A DNA stretch of 45,400 bases, taken from positions 1-45,400 of the forward strand of contig PUOM01000004.1 of NCBI GenBank assembly GCA_003552795.1. The letters run 5' to 3'. Shown here piece by piece: positions 34,280-44,412 of this stretch; position 1 is the first letter of the stretch; every line of letters begins with the position of its first letter. The DNA comes from Halomonas sp. (lineage in GTDB: Bacteria; Pseudomonadota; Gammaproteobacteria; Pseudomonadales; Halomonadaceae). Position numbers and translations under genes: made by a program. The notes under the pieces are model-generated. The model worked only from the letters and a program-made list of their open reading frames with translations. It searched no databases and was not told where the DNA came from.

Positions 34280-35028
34280 CAGTGCACCACTCCCTCGCCC
34301 ATTCGGTCCCAGTGACACTCTCCGGCCGCTTCGCGGATGCGCGACAGCGCGGCGCGATGGGCCGCCAACTCCTGCTCGCCGGGAGAGAGCACCGTCAGGC
34401 GTCCCGGCTCCAGGGAGAGGCGGCGAATAGCGAATCCGCCGCTCCCGGCCACGCCGCCCTCGCTTCCGCCCGAGGCGTCAAGAGAGAGCGCAGTCTGCCC
34501 CCCGGTCATCGCCAGATAGACATCGGCCAGGATCTCGGCGTCCAGCAGGGCGCCGTGGAGCACCCGGCGGCCGTTGTCGATCTCGTAGCGCTTGCACAGG
34601 GCATCGAGGCTGTTGCGCTGCCCCGGATGCTTGTCGCGGGCCATCACCAGGGTGTCGAGAATGCCGCAGTGGTCGGCCACCGGCCCCAGGCGCGGCTCGC
34701 CGCGGGTCCGATTGAGCCTCTCGAGCTCGTGATCGATGAAGCCGACATCGAAGGGGGCGTTATGGATGACCAGCTCGGCCCCCTCGATGAAGGCCCAGAA
34801 CGCATCGGCGATCTCGGCGAACAGCGGCTCGTCCGCCACCCGCTCGTTGGTGATGCCGTGCACGCCCACCGCTTCGGCCTCGATCTCCCGCTCGGGATTG
34901 ATGAACTGGTGATAGGTCCTGCCGGTGAGCCGGCGATTGACCATCTCCACCGCCCCGATCTCGATCAGGCGGTGGCCTTCCCGGGGGTCGATGCCGGTGG
35001 TCTCGGTGTCGAGGATGATCTGACGCAT
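34279..35028 (-). CDS. dnaQ: DNA polymerase III epsilon subunit (proofreading exonuclease)
   Basis: A 249-aa DEDDh 3'-5' exonuclease. Catalytic residues Asp7 and Glu9 (ILDTETTG), Asp94 (NAPFDVGF), His158 and Asp163 are all present. QTALSL (178-183) just after the exonuclease domain matches the beta-clamp-binding motif seen in epsilon. The C-terminal tail after a Gly/Ser linker is the part that binds the alpha subunit. The operon order rnhA-dnaQ-nudC on the minus strand, with the methyltransferase upstream, resembles the E. coli block except that rnhA and dnaQ point the same way and nudC is added. Confidence 0.96.
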   Translation of the reverse strand: MRQIILDTETTGIDPREGHRLIEIGAVEMVNRRLTGRTYHQFINPEREIEAEAVGVHGITNERVADEPLFAEIADAFWAFIEGAELVIHNAPFDVGFIDHELERLNRTRGEPRLGPVADHCGILDTLVMARDKHPGQRNSLDALCKRYEIDNGRRVLHGALLDAEILADVYLAMTGGQTALSLDASGGSEGGVAGSGGFAIRRLSLEPGRLTVLSPGEQELAAHRAALSRIREAAGECHWDRMGEGVVH

Positions 35029-35133
35029 GACGAACTCTCTGACTCAAGGAATAACGGTGGGACTGGGGGCCTGGCCGCGGCGCGACGCCGCCCGAGGGGG
35101 AGCGCCATGGACGCCGCGGCAGTATCCATCGAC

Positions 35134-35625
35134 TCAGACGCGAGAGCGTGCCTCGTCGATGGCCTCGTTGGCCAGCGCATCGGCGCGCTCGTTGCCGGGG
35201 TGGCCGCTGTGCCCCTTGACCCAGCGCCAGTCGATGCGATGCCGGTGGGTCTCCTCGAGCAGCTCACGCCACAGCTCGGCATTCTTCACCGGCTGCTTGC
35301 CGGCGGTCTTCCACCCTCGCTTGACCCAGTTGTGGATCCACTCGGTGATGCCACGACGCAGATATTCCGAGTCGGTCCAGAGCTGGACGCGACAGGGCTG
35401 CTTGAGTTCGCGCAGGGCCATGATCGCGGCCATCAGCTCCATGCGATTATTGGTGGTGCGGGACTCGAAGCCGTTCAAGGCCTTCTCGTGCTGCCCGCTC
35501 CTGAGCAGGGCACCCCAGCCGCCGGGCCCGGGGTTGCCGCGGCAGGCGCCGTCGGTATAGATGACTACCTCGGGCAGGGCGCTGCCCCCCGTCTCGGCAC
35601 CCTTCTCTGTCAGCGTCTCAGTCAA
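35134..35625 (-). CDS. rnhA: Ribonuclease HI
   Basis: A 163-aa RNase HI that removes RNA from RNA-DNA hybrids. Active-site residues Asp25 ([17 protein letters not shown]), Glu63 (NRMELMA), Asp85 (WTDSEY), His139 (KGHSGHPGN) and Asp149 are intact, as is the basic handle ([11 protein letters not shown]). The only usable start is a TTG at 35625; no ATG or GTG lies between it and the first beta-strand. The TTG overlaps the methyltransferase stop by 8 bp (TTGACTGA), so reinitiation by ribosomes finishing that gene is likely. Confidence 0.95.
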   Translation of the reverse strand: MTETLTEKGAETGGSALPEVVIYTDGACRGNPGPGGWGALLRSGQHEKALNGFESRTTNNRMELMAAIMALRELKQPCRVQLWTDSEYLRRGITEWIHNWVKRGWKTAGKQPVKNAELWRELLEETHRHRIDWRWVKGHSGHPGNERADALANEAIDEARSRV

Positions 35626-36421
35626 CCTCTGTCATCCTTTCATGCTGGTGGGGAGGGCATGGTTCGGGCAGCCGGCGCGACGGGCTCAGCCGGGTCGCGC
35701 CCAGGGCCGAGCTGCCAAAGGGCCTGGCAAAGCCGAGCGACGAGCCCTGGCGTCGTGCCAGCTGGGAACGCCGGCACGCCTGAATCATGTAGCTGTCGCC
35801 CAGCGGCAGGTTGTGTCGCCGCCCTAGGGTCTCGAGGGCCGTATTGCAGGGCAGCGAGCCGGGCAGATGGAAACCGCAGTAGTCTACCCGCTCGATCTCG
35901 AAGTCGACAAATGTCAGCCAGTCGCGCAGCCGCACCGGGGAGCGCCAGTGCCCCCGCCAGGGCAGCCGCTGCCGACGGCCTGGCAACACTCGGGACAGGC
36001 CCCCCGCCGACAGTGGCATCCAGCCGAAGATGATCAGCCGACCATCATCGCGGGTCACTCGGGCGGCCTCCTGCAGCGTACGGTGGGGGTCGGGCGCCAC
36101 CTCGAGCAGATGGTGCACCACCACCAGGCTCAGGCAGCCATCGGGCAGAGGCAGCGCGTCCGGCGAGCAGACCAGGGTGGCTGGGTGCTCGGCCAGCTCG
36201 CGGGTCGGCGCCCAGGCCATGGGGTGGCGAACCGGGCACATGTCCGTCAGCGCCCCGCTCATGCCGAGCTCGAGGCTATGGACACCGAACAGCCGCTCGC
36301 ACACCGGCCCCAGGCAGGCGCGCTCGGCCTGGCGCAGCGCCTGGCCGCGGGGAGTCGCCCAGAAACGACGACCATCGCGTACCAGGGCGGCCAGGGACAA
36401 AACCTCGGGGGAAATTGACAT
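35618..36421 (-). CDS. Class I SAM-dependent methyltransferase (YafS-like)
   Basis: A 267-aa protein in the position of E. coli yafS, between gloB and rnhA. The methyltransferase core is compact: [23 protein letters not shown] (about 91-113) is motif II/post-II of the methyltransf_11 family, and [13 protein letters not shown] (motif III) follows. Motif I is degenerate: instead of the usual E/D-x-G-x-G there is LELGMSG. The Arg/Pro-rich C-terminus is likely flexible. Substrate unknown. It is divergent from gloB and coupled to rnhA. Confidence 0.85.
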   Translation of the reverse strand: MSISPEVLSLAALVRDGRRFWATPRGQALRQAERACLGPVCERLFGVHSLELGMSGALTDMCPVRHPMAWAPTRELAEHPATLVCSPDALPLPDGCLSLVVVHHLLEVAPDPHRTLQEAARVTRDDGRLIIFGWMPLSAGGLSRVLPGRRQRLPWRGHWRSPVRLRDWLTFVDFEIERVDYCGFHLPGSLPCNTALETLGRRHNLPLGDSYMIQACRRSQLARRQGSSLGFARPFGSSALGATRLSPSRRLPEPCPPHQHERMTEVD

Positions 36422-36483
36422 CGGCAGCTGGTTCCTCCACTCTGGGCGGATTTTGCGACCCGTTCATGCCCATTCAGGACGCC

Positions 36484-37257
36484 ATGCCCATGTTGAGCGT
36501 GACACCGATTCCCGCGTTTGGCGACAACTATATCTGGCTGCTGCGCCAGGATACGAGTTCCGAAATCTGCGTTGTCGATCCGGGCGATGCGGCCCCTGTG
36601 ATCGAGCTGATCGAGCGAGAGGGGCTGACCCTCTCCACGGTACTGATTACCCATCATCATCAGGATCATACCGGCGGACTGCCGACCCTGGTCGAGCGCT
36701 ACGCGCCCCGGGTGATCGGCCCCGACAACCCGAAGATTGCCGGCATCGACGAGCGCGTCGGCCAGGGTGATGAATTCCGCGCCATGGGCCGGCTGTTCGA
36801 GGTGCACGAGGTGCCCGGACACACCCTGGACCATATCGCCTTCTTCACTGCCGGCATCCCGCCGCTGCTGTTCTGTGGCGATACGCTGTTCAGTGCCGGC
36901 TGCGGCCGGCTGTTCGAGGGCACCCCCGAGCAGATGCACGCCTCCCTCGGCAAGCTGGCGGCGCTGCCGGACGATACCCTGGTGTTCGCCGCTCACGAAT
37001 ATACCCTGGCCAACCTGCGCTTCGCGTTGGCCGCGGACCCCCACAATCCGGATGTGACCAGGGCCATGGAAGAGTGCCAGAACGCCCGGGAGCTCGACCG
37101 CCCCACGCTGCCGAGCACCCTGGCGCGAGAGAAGCGCATCAATCCTTTCCTGCGCTGCCGGGACGCCGGCGTCCGTCAGGCCGCCTCGGCTCAAGGCGAC
37201 ACCGACAGCGAGTCGGCTACCTTCACCACGCTGCGCGCCTGGAAAGACAGCTTTTGA
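36484..37257 (+). CDS. gloB: Hydroxyacylglutathione hydrolase (glyoxalase II)
   Basis: A 257-aa glyoxalase II that hydrolyses S-lactoylglutathione in methylglyoxal detoxification. The metallo-beta-lactamase motif THHHQDHTGG (56-65) and the downstream HTLDHIAFF, CGDTLFSAGCGR and HEYTLANLRFA motifs complete the binuclear metal and glutathione sites. The length fits (E. coli 251 aa). AGGA is 4 nt before the ATG at 36484; the ATG at 36490 corresponds exactly to the usual start MLSVTPIPAF and is also possible. The gene lies 62 bp from the divergent methyltransferase. Confidence 0.96.
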   Translation: MPMLSVTPIPAFGDNYIWLLRQDTSSEICVVDPGDAAPVIELIEREGLTLSTVLITHHHQDHTGGLPTLVERYAPRVIGPDNPKIAGIDERVGQGDEFRAMGRLFEVHEVPGHTLDHIAFFTAGIPPLLFCGDTLFSAGCGRLFEGTPEQMHASLGKLAALPDDTLVFAAHEYTLANLRFALAADPHNPDVTRAMEECQNARELDRPTLPSTLAREKRINPFLRCRDAGVRQAASAQGDTDSESATFTTLRAWKDSF

Positions 37258-37278
37258 TACTGCCCCGATTGGACGTCA

Positions 37279-37309
37279 TGCGGTTTGCCCCGCTGTCGGC
37301 GGGACCGCA
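37279..37309. terminator. Composite hairpin between gloB and mltD
   Basis: TGCGGT pairs with ACCGCA, enclosing CCCGC-tgtcg-GCGGG, with a 4-nt bulge. There is no T-tract on either strand. It may attenuate read-through from gloB into mltD or stabilise the gloB 3' end. Confidence 0.35.
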
Positions 37310-37333
37310 CACGACCACGAGGAACATTGTCGA

Positions 37334-38530
37334 ATGACCTATCACACCAAGCGACGCAAGTTGATTGGCGTTGCCAGCGCCACGGCCCTGATCGGCTCGC
37401 TGCTGGCCAGCGGCGTCTACAGCCAGGCCGCCACCCTGAGTCCCGAGCAGCGAGAGCAGGCCCGGGTCGACACCTCGTCCATGCCCGGGACCCAGCGGCT
37501 TGCGGCCGAGCAGCACTTCTGGGAGGCACTGGCCCTTGAACCACGCGATGCCTGGAGCCGGCTGCGCGCCAGCTTCGAGTGGCAGGACAACCTCGACGAA
37601 CCCCGGGTTCAGCAGTGGATCGATCACTACCGCTCTAGCCCCGAGAACATCGCCGAGATCACCGAACGCGCCCGGCCCTGGCTGGCCTGGATCGTCGAGC
37701 AGGTCGAGGAGCGCGGCCTGCCCGGAGAGATCGCCCTGGTTCCCTTCGTGGAGAGCTCCTTCGACCCCACCGCTCGCAGCCACCGCGGCGCCGCCGGCCT
37801 GTGGCAGTTCATGCCCGGCACCGGCGATGCCCTGGGCCTGCGCCGTGCCGGCGGCTATGACGGCCGTCTCGACGTCGTGGCCTCGACCGACGCCGCCCTG
37901 GACTATATCGAGCTCCAGGCAGACCAGTGGTACGAAGGTGACCTGGCGCTCTCCCTGGCCGCCTACAACGCCGGCGCCGGCACCGTGAATCGTGCACGCC
38001 GCAACGCCACCGCCAACGGCAAGAGCAGCGATTACTGGAGCCTGAGACTTCCCCAGGAGACCATGAACTACGTCCCCAAGCTCAAGGCGATCGCCGCCAT
38101 CATCGATGACCCCGACAAATACCAGGTCAGCCTCCCCGAGATCGAGGACGCACCGGCCTTTGCCAAGATACCCGTGGATCGCCCCCTGGCGCTGGACGAG
38201 GCCGCCCGCCTTTCGGGCGCTTCCAGCAGCGAGCTCGCCGAACTGAATCCCGCCCTGGGCAACGGTACCGCCCACCCCAATCAGGCCAGGGTACTGCTGG
38301 TCCCGAGCGAGCGCGCCGACACCCTCATGGCGCGCCTGGACAACCCCTCCTCACCAACCGACGGCGGTGAAGGCAGCTATGTGGTACAGAACGGCGACAG
38401 CCTGTCGGCGATCGCCTCCCGCGAGGGCGTGAGTGTCTCCCAGATCCGACAGGCCAACGGCCTCAACGGCGACGTCCTCCAGCCCGGACAGGTCCTCGAA
38501 CTGCCCCGCGAGAGCCTCGCCTCCCGTTAA
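37334..38530 (+). CDS. mltD: Membrane-bound lytic transglycosylase D-like protein with LysM
   Basis: A 398-aa periplasmic peptidoglycan lyase. The N-terminus has a signal-like hydrophobic stretch (10-33, ending SQAA) without a lipobox Cys, so it may be secreted or anchored rather than lipidated as in E. coli MltD. The SLT domain (about 115-250) contains the catalytic Glu140 in VPFVESSFDP, followed by GAAGLWQFMPGTG and ALSLAAYNAGAGTVN. A single LysM (about 347-392, SYVVQNGDSLSAIASREGV) binds the glycan; E. coli MltD has two. Adjacency with gloB is conserved in gammaproteobacteria. Confidence 0.94.
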   Translation: MTYHTKRRKLIGVASATALIGSLLASGVYSQAATLSPEQREQARVDTSSMPGTQRLAAEQHFWEALALEPRDAWSRLRASFEWQDNLDEPRVQQWIDHYRSSPENIAEITERARPWLAWIVEQVEERGLPGEIALVPFVESSFDPTARSHRGAAGLWQFMPGTGDALGLRRAGGYDGRLDVVASTDAALDYIELQADQWYEGDLALSLAAYNAGAGTVNRARRNATANGKSSDYWSLRLPQETMNYVPKLKAIAAIIDDPDKYQVSLPEIEDAPAFAKIPVDRPLALDEAARLSGASSSELAELNPALGNGTAHPNQARVLLVPSERADTLMARLDNPSSPTDGGEGSYVVQNGDSLSAIASREGVSVSQIRQANGLNGDVLQPGQVLELPRESLASR

Positions 38531-38599
38531 GCCTGGCGAAGGGGGCACCGGGAAGCTTGCCAAGCCGCCCGGGGCCTGACACCTTATTGGCCGACTGAT

Positions 38600-38620
38600 G
38601 CCGGTCCCACGCGGACCGGC
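38600..38620 (+). other. 8-bp perfect hairpin in the yejA leader
   Basis: GCCGGTCC-cacgc-GGACCGGC lies 25 bp before the yejA start. No T-tract follows, so it is more likely a leader structure than a terminator. Confidence 0.35.
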
Positions 38621-38644
38621 TGCCACCGACCAAGGATGTCGCCG

Positions 38645-40531
38645 ATGCCCGAAGCCCTTCGCCGCCTGCCCCTGGCCGCTTGTCGTCTCCTCGCCTCCCG
38701 GCTGCCGCCGGCCGCTCTGGCGGCGCTGGCCGTGTCCGCCCTCGCGACCGGCCCGGCGGCGGCCGAGACGGTGGACGAGGTGCCCACGGTGCATGGCCTG
38801 GCGCTCTACGACGAGCCCGCCCTGCCGGAGGGTTTTACCCACTTCCCCTACGTCAATCCCGACGCGCCTAGCGGCGGCACCCTGACCCAGGCCGCGGTGG
38901 GCGGCAGCTTCGACTCCACCAACTCCTTCATCGTCCGCGGCACTCCCGCCGCGGGGCTCAGCGAGATCTACGACACCCTGGTGGAGGGCAATCCCGACGA
39001 GCCCTTCTCGGTCTACGGCCTGCTCGCCGAGGGAATGCGACTGGACCCCGGTCGCGAGTGGATAGAGTTCGACCTGCGCCCCGCAGCGCGCTTCCACGAC
39101 GGCGAGCCGGTTACCGCTGACGATGTCGTCTACAGCTTCGAGCTGCTCACCGAGCAGGGCAACCCCTTCTATGGCGCCTACTACGCCGACGTGGAGAGCG
39201 TCACTGCCCTCGACGAGCATACCGTGCGCTTCGACTTCGCCGACGTTGACTCCCGGGAGCTGCCGCTGATCGTCGGCCAGCTGCCGGTGCTGCCGAAGCA
39301 CTACTGGGAGGCGCGCGACTTCACCGCGCCGAGCCTCGCCGCCCACCCCGGCTCCGGCCCCTACCGTATCGCCGAAGTGGATCCCGGCCGGCGCATCGTC
39401 TACGAGCGAGATCCCGACTACTGGGGCCGAGATCTCCCGGTGAATCGTGGCCGCCACAATATCGACCGGCTGGTCCACGACTACTACCGCGACCGCGACA
39501 TCGCCTGGGAAGCCTTCAAGGCGGGAGTGCTGGACTACCGCATCGACGCCCGCGCCGCCACCTGGGCCATCGGCTACGACTTCCCCGCCTACCGGGACGG
39601 CCTGGTGCGGCGCCTGGCGGTGCCGGACGGCCAGCCGGCTCGCATGCAGGCCTTCGTCTTCAACCTGCGCCGCGACAAGTTCGACGACCCGCGGGTGCGC
39701 GAGGCCCTTTCGCTGACCTTCGACTTCCCCTGGCTCAACGCCAACCTCTTCTACGACGCCTACCGGCGCACCGAGAGCGTCTTTCAGAACTCCGAAATGG
39801 CCGCCGAGGGCCTCCCCGAGGGGGATGAGCTGGCCCTGCTGGAGGGCTTTCGCGACCAGCTCCCCGAACGGCTCTTCCAGGAGCCGCTGCCCTTCGACCA
39901 CCCCACCGAACTGCGCGAGCGGCTGCGCCTGGCGCTGGACCTGCTGCGCGAGGCCGGCTACGAGGTGGAGGGAGACCGCCTGGTCCACGGCGAGACGGGC
40001 CAGCCGCTGACCGTGGAGGTGCTGCTCTTCGACACCGGCATGGAGCGGGTCACCCAGCCGATGCTGCGCAACATGGCGCGCCTGGGCATCCAGGGCAGCA
40101 TCCGCATCGTCGACATCAATCAGTATCTCAATCGCCTGCGCAGTTTCGACTTCGACATGACCGTGGGCCAGTTCCCCCAGTCCCACAACCCCGGCAACGA
40201 GCAGCGCGACTTCTGGACCAGCGCCGCCGCCGAGACGCCCCAGAGCCGCAACCTGATGGGGCTGGCCGACCCGGTGGTGGATGAGCTGGTGGACCGGCTG
40301 ATCCGCGCCGACAGCCGCGAAACGCTCAACGTCACCGCCCGCGCCCTGGACCGGGTGCTGCTGTGGCGCTTCCCGATGATTCCCCACTACCACTCCGGCG
40401 AGACCCGCATCGCCATCTGGGACAAGTTCGGCTGGCCCGAGCCCTTCCCCGAGTACGGCATGGACCTCGCCGCCTGGTGGGTAGACGCCGAGCGGGAAGC
40501 CGAGATCAACCAGCGCCTGCGTCGCCGCTGA
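38645..40531 (+). CDS. yejA: YejA-type peptide ABC transporter substrate-binding protein
   Basis: A 628-aa periplasmic SBP_bac_5 protein. The signal peptide ends near Ala40 (GPAAA-ET). The mature part has the cluster-C binding-protein pattern: [44 protein letters not shown], and [23 protein letters not shown]. The last-named motif and its length are typical of YejA, which brings oligopeptides, including microcin C and defensin-like peptides, to YejBEF. I chose the ATG at 38645 because AAGGA lies 8 nt upstream; the ATG at 38636 overlaps that site. It heads a four-gene operon. Confidence 0.95.
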   Translation: MPEALRRLPLAACRLLASRLPPAALAALAVSALATGPAAAETVDEVPTVHGLALYDEPALPEGFTHFPYVNPDAPSGGTLTQAAVGGSFDSTNSFIVRGTPAAGLSEIYDTLVEGNPDEPFSVYGLLAEGMRLDPGREWIEFDLRPAARFHDGEPVTADDVVYSFELLTEQGNPFYGAYYADVESVTALDEHTVRFDFADVDSRELPLIVGQLPVLPKHYWEARDFTAPSLAAHPGSGPYRIAEVDPGRRIVYERDPDYWGRDLPVNRGRHNIDRLVHDYYRDRDIAWEAFKAGVLDYRIDARAATWAIGYDFPAYRDGLVRRLAVPDGQPARMQAFVFNLRRDKFDDPRVREALSLTFDFPWLNANLFYDAYRRTESVFQNSEMAAEGLPEGDELALLEGFRDQLPERLFQEPLPFDHPTELRERLRLALDLLREAGYEVEGDRLVHGETGQPLTVEVLLFDTGMERVTQPMLRNMARLGIQGSIRIVDINQYLNRLRSFDFDMTVGQFPQSHNPGNEQRDFWTSAAAETPQSRNLMGLADPVVDELVDRLIRADSRETLNVTARALDRVLLWRFPMIPHYHSGETRIAIWDKFGWPEPFPEYGMDLAAWWVDAEREAEINQRLRRR

Positions 40532-40565
40532 TGACGCCCCGGACACGAACAAGGAAGCCGCCCTC

Positions 40566-41636
40566 GTGAGTCGCTATATCCTGCGCCGCCTGCTGCTGAT
40601 GATCCCCACCCTGATCGGGATCATGCTGCTCAACTTCATCATCGTGCAGGCCGCCCCGGGCGGCCCCATCGACCAGATGCTGGCTCGCTTCGAGGGCGCC
40701 GACGCCATGGCCAGCACGCGCCTCGAGGCCGGCGGCGAGGTGATGGTCCGCGACGAGTCCCGGGGCGCCCGGGGCATCGATCCGCGCTTCATCGAGCAGC
40801 TCGAGGAGCAGTTCGGCTTCGACCAGCCCGCCCATGTGCGCTTCCTGACCATGATGCGCGACTACGCCACCTTCGACTTCGGCAACAGCTTCTTCCGCGA
40901 CCGACCGGTGGTGGAGCTGATGATCGAGCGGCTGCCGGTGTCGATCTCCCTGGGGCTCTGGACCACCCTGCTGGTCTACCTGATCTCGATCCCGCTGGGC
41001 ATTCGCAAGGCGCTGCACCACGGCTCGCGCTTCGATGTCTGGACCTCGGGACTGGTGATCGTGGGCTACGCCATCCCCGGCTTCCTGTTCGCGATACTCC
41101 TGATCGTGCTCTTCGCCGGCGGCAGCTACTGGGATCTCTTCCCGCTGCGCGGGCTCACCTCGCCGGATTTCCACGAGCTCTCCACCTGGGGCAAGGTCAA
41201 GGACTACCTCTGGCACATCACCCTGCCGGTGGCGGCCATGACCATCGGCAGCTTCGCCACCCTGACCATGCTGACCAAGAACAGCTTCCTGGACGAGATC
41301 CACAAGCAGTACGTGCTCACCGCCCGGGCCAAGGGGGCAAGCGACCGCGGCGTGCTCTACGGCCACGTCTTTCGCAATGCCATGCTGATCATCATCGCCG
41401 GCCTGCCCGGCGCCCTGATCACCATCTTCTTCACCGGGTCGCTGCTGATCGAGGTGATCTTCTCCCTGGAGGGGCTGGGCCTGCTGGGCTTCGAGGCGGT
41501 GATGCAGCGCGACTACCCGGTGATCTTCGGCACGCTCTTCCTCTACACCCTGATCGGCCTGATCCTCAAGCTGATCTCCGATCTGACCTATGTGTGGGTG
41601 GACCCGCGCATCGACTTCGAGACAAGGGAGTCCTGA
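40566..41636 (+). CDS. yejB: YejB-type peptide ABC transporter permease
   Basis: A 356-aa BPD_transp_1 permease. The first TM ([20 protein letters not shown]) precedes a periplasmic loop longer than in DppB, a YejB trait. Five more TMs follow, with the EAA-type loop [21 protein letters not shown] contacting the ATPase. The start is GTG, with AAGGAAG 9 nt upstream. It is separated from yejA by 34 bp and from yejE by 3 bp. Confidence 0.95.
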   Translation: MSRYILRRLLLMIPTLIGIMLLNFIIVQAAPGGPIDQMLARFEGADAMASTRLEAGGEVMVRDESRGARGIDPRFIEQLEEQFGFDQPAHVRFLTMMRDYATFDFGNSFFRDRPVVELMIERLPVSISLGLWTTLLVYLISIPLGIRKALHHGSRFDVWTSGLVIVGYAIPGFLFAILLIVLFAGGSYWDLFPLRGLTSPDFHELSTWGKVKDYLWHITLPVAAMTIGSFATLTMLTKNSFLDEIHKQYVLTARAKGASDRGVLYGHVFRNAMLIIIAGLPGALITIFFTGSLLIEVIFSLEGLGLLGFEAVMQRDYPVIFGTLFLYTLIGLILKLISDLTYVWVDPRIDFETRES

Positions 41637-41639
41637 GCC

Positions 41640-42731
41640 ATGGCCGCTTTGTTGACGATGTCACCGATCACCCGCCGCCGCCTGGCGGTGTTCAAGGCCA
41701 ACCGCCGGGCCCGGGTCTCGCTGTGGCTCTTCCTTGCGCTCTTCGTGGTGAGTATCGGCGCCGAGCTGATCGCCAATGACAAGCCGCTGATCATGCAGTA
41801 CGACGGCCGCTGGTACGTGCCGCTGCTGGTGGACTATCCGGAGACCGAGTTCGGCGGCTTCCTGCCCACCACCGCCGACTACCACGACCCCTTCGTGCAG
41901 GCCCAGATCGAGGAGAACGGCTGGGCGCTGTGGCCGCCCATCCCCTTCTCCTACCAGACCCTGGACATGCAGATGATGCAGCCCTCCCCGGCGCCGCCTG
42001 ACGGGCGTCACTGGCTGGGCACCGACGACCAGGGCCGCGACGTGCTGGCGCGGGTGATCTACGGCTTCCGCCTCTCGGTGGCCTTCGCGCTGGTGCTCAC
42101 CGCCGGTTCGCTGGTGATGGGGGTGCTGGTGGGCGGCATTCAGGGCTACTTCGGCGGCAAGACCGACCTGATCGGCCAGCGCTTCACCGAGATCTGGTCG
42201 GGGCTGCCGGTGCTGTTTCTGCTGATCATCCTGGCCAGCTTCGTGCAGCCCGGCTTCTGGTGGCTGCTCGGCATCATGCTGCTGTTTTCGTGGCTGGGGC
42301 TGGTCGACGTGGTGCGCGCCGAGTTCCTGCGCGCCCGCAACCTGGAGTACGTGCGCGCCGCACGGGCCATGGGGCTGCCGCCGCGGCTGATCATGTGGCG
42401 CCACGTGCTGCCCAACGCCATGGTCGCTACCCTCACCTTCGTGCCCTTCCTGTTCACCGGGGCCATCACCACCCTCACCGCCCTGGACTTCCTGGGCTTC
42501 GGCCTGCCGCCGGGCTCGCCGTCGCTGGGCGAGCTGGTGGCCCAGGGCAAGAATAACCTCCACGCCCCCTGGCTCGGCATCACCGCCTTCGTCAGCCTAT
42601 CGCTGATGCTCTCCCTGCTGGTCTTCATCGGCGAAGGGCTGCGCGACGCCTTCGACCCCCGCCACGTCCAGCATGCCGCCACCCCGGTGCCGGCGGCGCC
42701 CCAGACCGCCAGGAGCCAGACCGATGCCTGA
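41640..42731 (+). CDS. yejE: YejE-type peptide ABC transporter permease
   Basis: A 363-aa permease. Features: N-terminal ITRRRLAVFKANRRARVSLWLF, a large periplasmic segment after TM1 (LIMQYDGRWYVPLLVDYPETEFGG is the YejE signature region), GTDDQGRDVLARVIYGFRLS, and the EAA loop VRAARAMGLPPRLIMWRHVLPNA. It pairs with YejB. Its stop overlaps yejF by 8 bp (ATGCCTGA). Confidence 0.95.
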   Translation: MAALLTMSPITRRRLAVFKANRRARVSLWLFLALFVVSIGAELIANDKPLIMQYDGRWYVPLLVDYPETEFGGFLPTTADYHDPFVQAQIEENGWALWPPIPFSYQTLDMQMMQPSPAPPDGRHWLGTDDQGRDVLARVIYGFRLSVAFALVLTAGSLVMGVLVGGIQGYFGGKTDLIGQRFTEIWSGLPVLFLLIILASFVQPGFWWLLGIMLLFSWLGLVDVVRAEFLRARNLEYVRAARAMGLPPRLIMWRHVLPNAMVATLTFVPFLFTGAITTLTALDFLGFGLPPGSPSLGELVAQGKNNLHAPWLGITAFVSLSLMLSLLVFIGEGLRDAFDPRHVQHAATPVPAAPQTARSQTDA

Positions 42732-44328
42732 ATCCTCGTCCCGTTCCCCGCTGCTGCGCCTCGAGGACTTTTCGGTCGCCTTCGACGGCATCACCGTGGT
42801 GGACCGCCTGAGCCTTACCGTGAACCGCGGCGAGACCCTGGCCCTGGTGGGCGAGTCTGGCTCCGGCAAGTCGGTCTCGGCGCTGGGCGCCATGGACCTG
42901 CTGCCCGGCAACGCCGCGGTGAGCGGCGCTCGATGGCTGGGCAACACCGATCTCTCGGGCCTGCGCCGTCGCGACTGGCAGGGCGTCCGCGGCGGCCGCG
43001 TGGGGTTCATCTTTCAGGAGCCGATGACCTCGCTCAACCCGCTGCACACCGTGGGCAAGCAGATCGGCGAGACCCTGCGCCTGCACCAGGGGCTCTCGGG
43101 GCGCGCCGCCCGCGCGCGGATCCTCGAGCTGCTCGGGCAGGTCAAGCTGCCGCGCCCCGAGGAGCTGATCAACGTCTGGCCCCATCAGCTATCCGGCGGC
43201 CAGCGCCAGCGGGTGATGATCGCCATGGCGATCGCCAACGACCCGGCGCTGCTGATCGCCGACGAGCCCACCACGGCGCTCGACGTCACCGTGCAGCAGG
43301 AGATTCTGGCGCTGCTCGCCGAGCTGCGCGACCGCCACGGCATGGGCATGCTCTTCATCACCCACGACCTCAACCTGGTGCGCCGCCACGCCGATCGGGT
43401 CTGCGTGCTCTACCGCGGGCGTGAACAGGAAACCGGCCCGGTAGAGCGGGTCTTCACCTCCCCCGCCAGCCCCTACACCCGCACCCTGCTCGACGCCGAG
43501 CCCGAGGGGCGTCCGGCGGCGGTGCCCCGGGGGGCTCCCTTGATCAGCGCCTCCGGTCTCGGCGTCAGCTTCCAGCGCCCGAAGAAGCTCTTCATGAAGC
43601 GCCCGCCGGCGTTTGAAGCGGTCAGGCCGCTGGACCTCACCCTGGCCCCCGGCGAGACCCTGGGCATCGTCGGCGAGTCGGGCTCCGGCAAGACCACCCT
43701 GGCGCTGGCGCTGCTGCGCCTGACCCAGAGCCACGGCGAGATCACCTTCGGCGACAGCCGCCTGGACAGGCTCAGCGGCGGCGAACTGCGCCGAATGCGT
43801 CAGCGCTTCCAGATCGTCTTTCAGGACCCCTTCGGCTCGCTCTCCCCTCGCCTTCCGGTCTCCGAGATCGTCAGCGAGGGGCTGCGCTTCCACCAGCCGT
43901 CGCTCACCGAGGCCGAGGTCGCCCGCCGGGTGGCCGCGACCCTCGACGAAGTGGGCCTGCCCGCCGACTGCGCCGACCGCTACCCCCACGAGTTCTCCGG
44001 CGGCCAGCGCCAGCGCATCGCCGTGGCCCGGGCGATCATCCTCGAGCCCGAGCTGATCGTGCTCGACGAGCCCACCTCGGCGCTGGATCGCACCGTGCAG
44101 AAACAGCTGGTGGCGCTGTTGCGCGATCTCCAGGCCAGGCGCGGCCTGAGCTATCTGTTCATCAGCCACGATCTGGCCGTGGTGCGCGCCATGGCGCACC
44201 GGGTCATGGTGCTCAAGGAGGGGGAAGTGGTGGAGAGCGGCGACTGCCTCGCGGTGCTCGAGAACCCGAGCAGCGACTACACCCGGGCCCTGGTGGCCGC
44301 GGCGGGGCTGGCGCCGCGGGAGGGATGA
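42724..44328 (+). CDS. yejF: YejF-type duplicated ABC ATPase
   Basis: A 534-aa protein with two ABC ATPase domains in one chain, energising YejBE. The first half has Walker A GESGSGKS (43-50), signature LSGGQRQRV (near 157) and Walker [13 protein letters not shown]. The second half has GESGSGKT (near 317), FSGGQRQRI (near 425) and [12 protein letters not shown]. Both copies look catalytically complete. The start at 42724 inside the yejE end fits translational coupling. An inverted repeat follows 9 bp after the stop. Confidence 0.95.
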   Translation: MPESSSRSPLLRLEDFSVAFDGITVVDRLSLTVNRGETLALVGESGSGKSVSALGAMDLLPGNAAVSGARWLGNTDLSGLRRRDWQGVRGGRVGFIFQEPMTSLNPLHTVGKQIGETLRLHQGLSGRAARARILELLGQVKLPRPEELINVWPHQLSGGQRQRVMIAMAIANDPALLIADEPTTALDVTVQQEILALLAELRDRHGMGMLFITHDLNLVRRHADRVCVLYRGREQETGPVERVFTSPASPYTRTLLDAEPEGRPAAVPRGAPLISASGLGVSFQRPKKLFMKRPPAFEAVRPLDLTLAPGETLGIVGESGSGKTTLALALLRLTQSHGEITFGDSRLDRLSGGELRRMRQRFQIVFQDPFGSLSPRLPVSEIVSEGLRFHQPSLTEAEVARRVAATLDEVGLPADCADRYPHEFSGGQRQRIAVARAIILEPELIVLDEPTSALDRTVQKQLVALLRDLQARRGLSYLFISHDLAVVRAMAHRVMVLKEGEVVESGDCLAVLENPSSDYTRALVAAAGLAPREG

Positions 44329-44336
44329 CTCGGAAA

Positions 44337-44383
44337 TTATCCTCCGGAGAGGGTATCTGGGGATTAGCCCCTCTGGAGGATAA
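44337..44383. terminator. Long inverted repeat between convergent yejF and O-antigen ligase genes
   Basis: TTATCCTCC (44337-44345) and GGAGGATAA (44375-44383) are perfect 9-bp arms. The stem continues through a G-T wobble, GAG/CTC, a bulged A, and GGG/CCC, about 16 bp in all, around a 14-nt loop. There is no long T-tract, but the AT ends (TTAT, ATAA) and location between convergent genes fit a bidirectional terminator. Confidence 0.55.
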
Positions 44384-44412
44384 GGCGTCGCTCGGACGGG
44401 AAGGCGGCCACC

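Noticed and set aside
35029-35133. tRNA gene near dnaQ, as in some enterics
   Set aside because: The 105-bp gap between rnhA and dnaQ shows no cloverleaf, TTCGAATC-type T-arm or CCA end.
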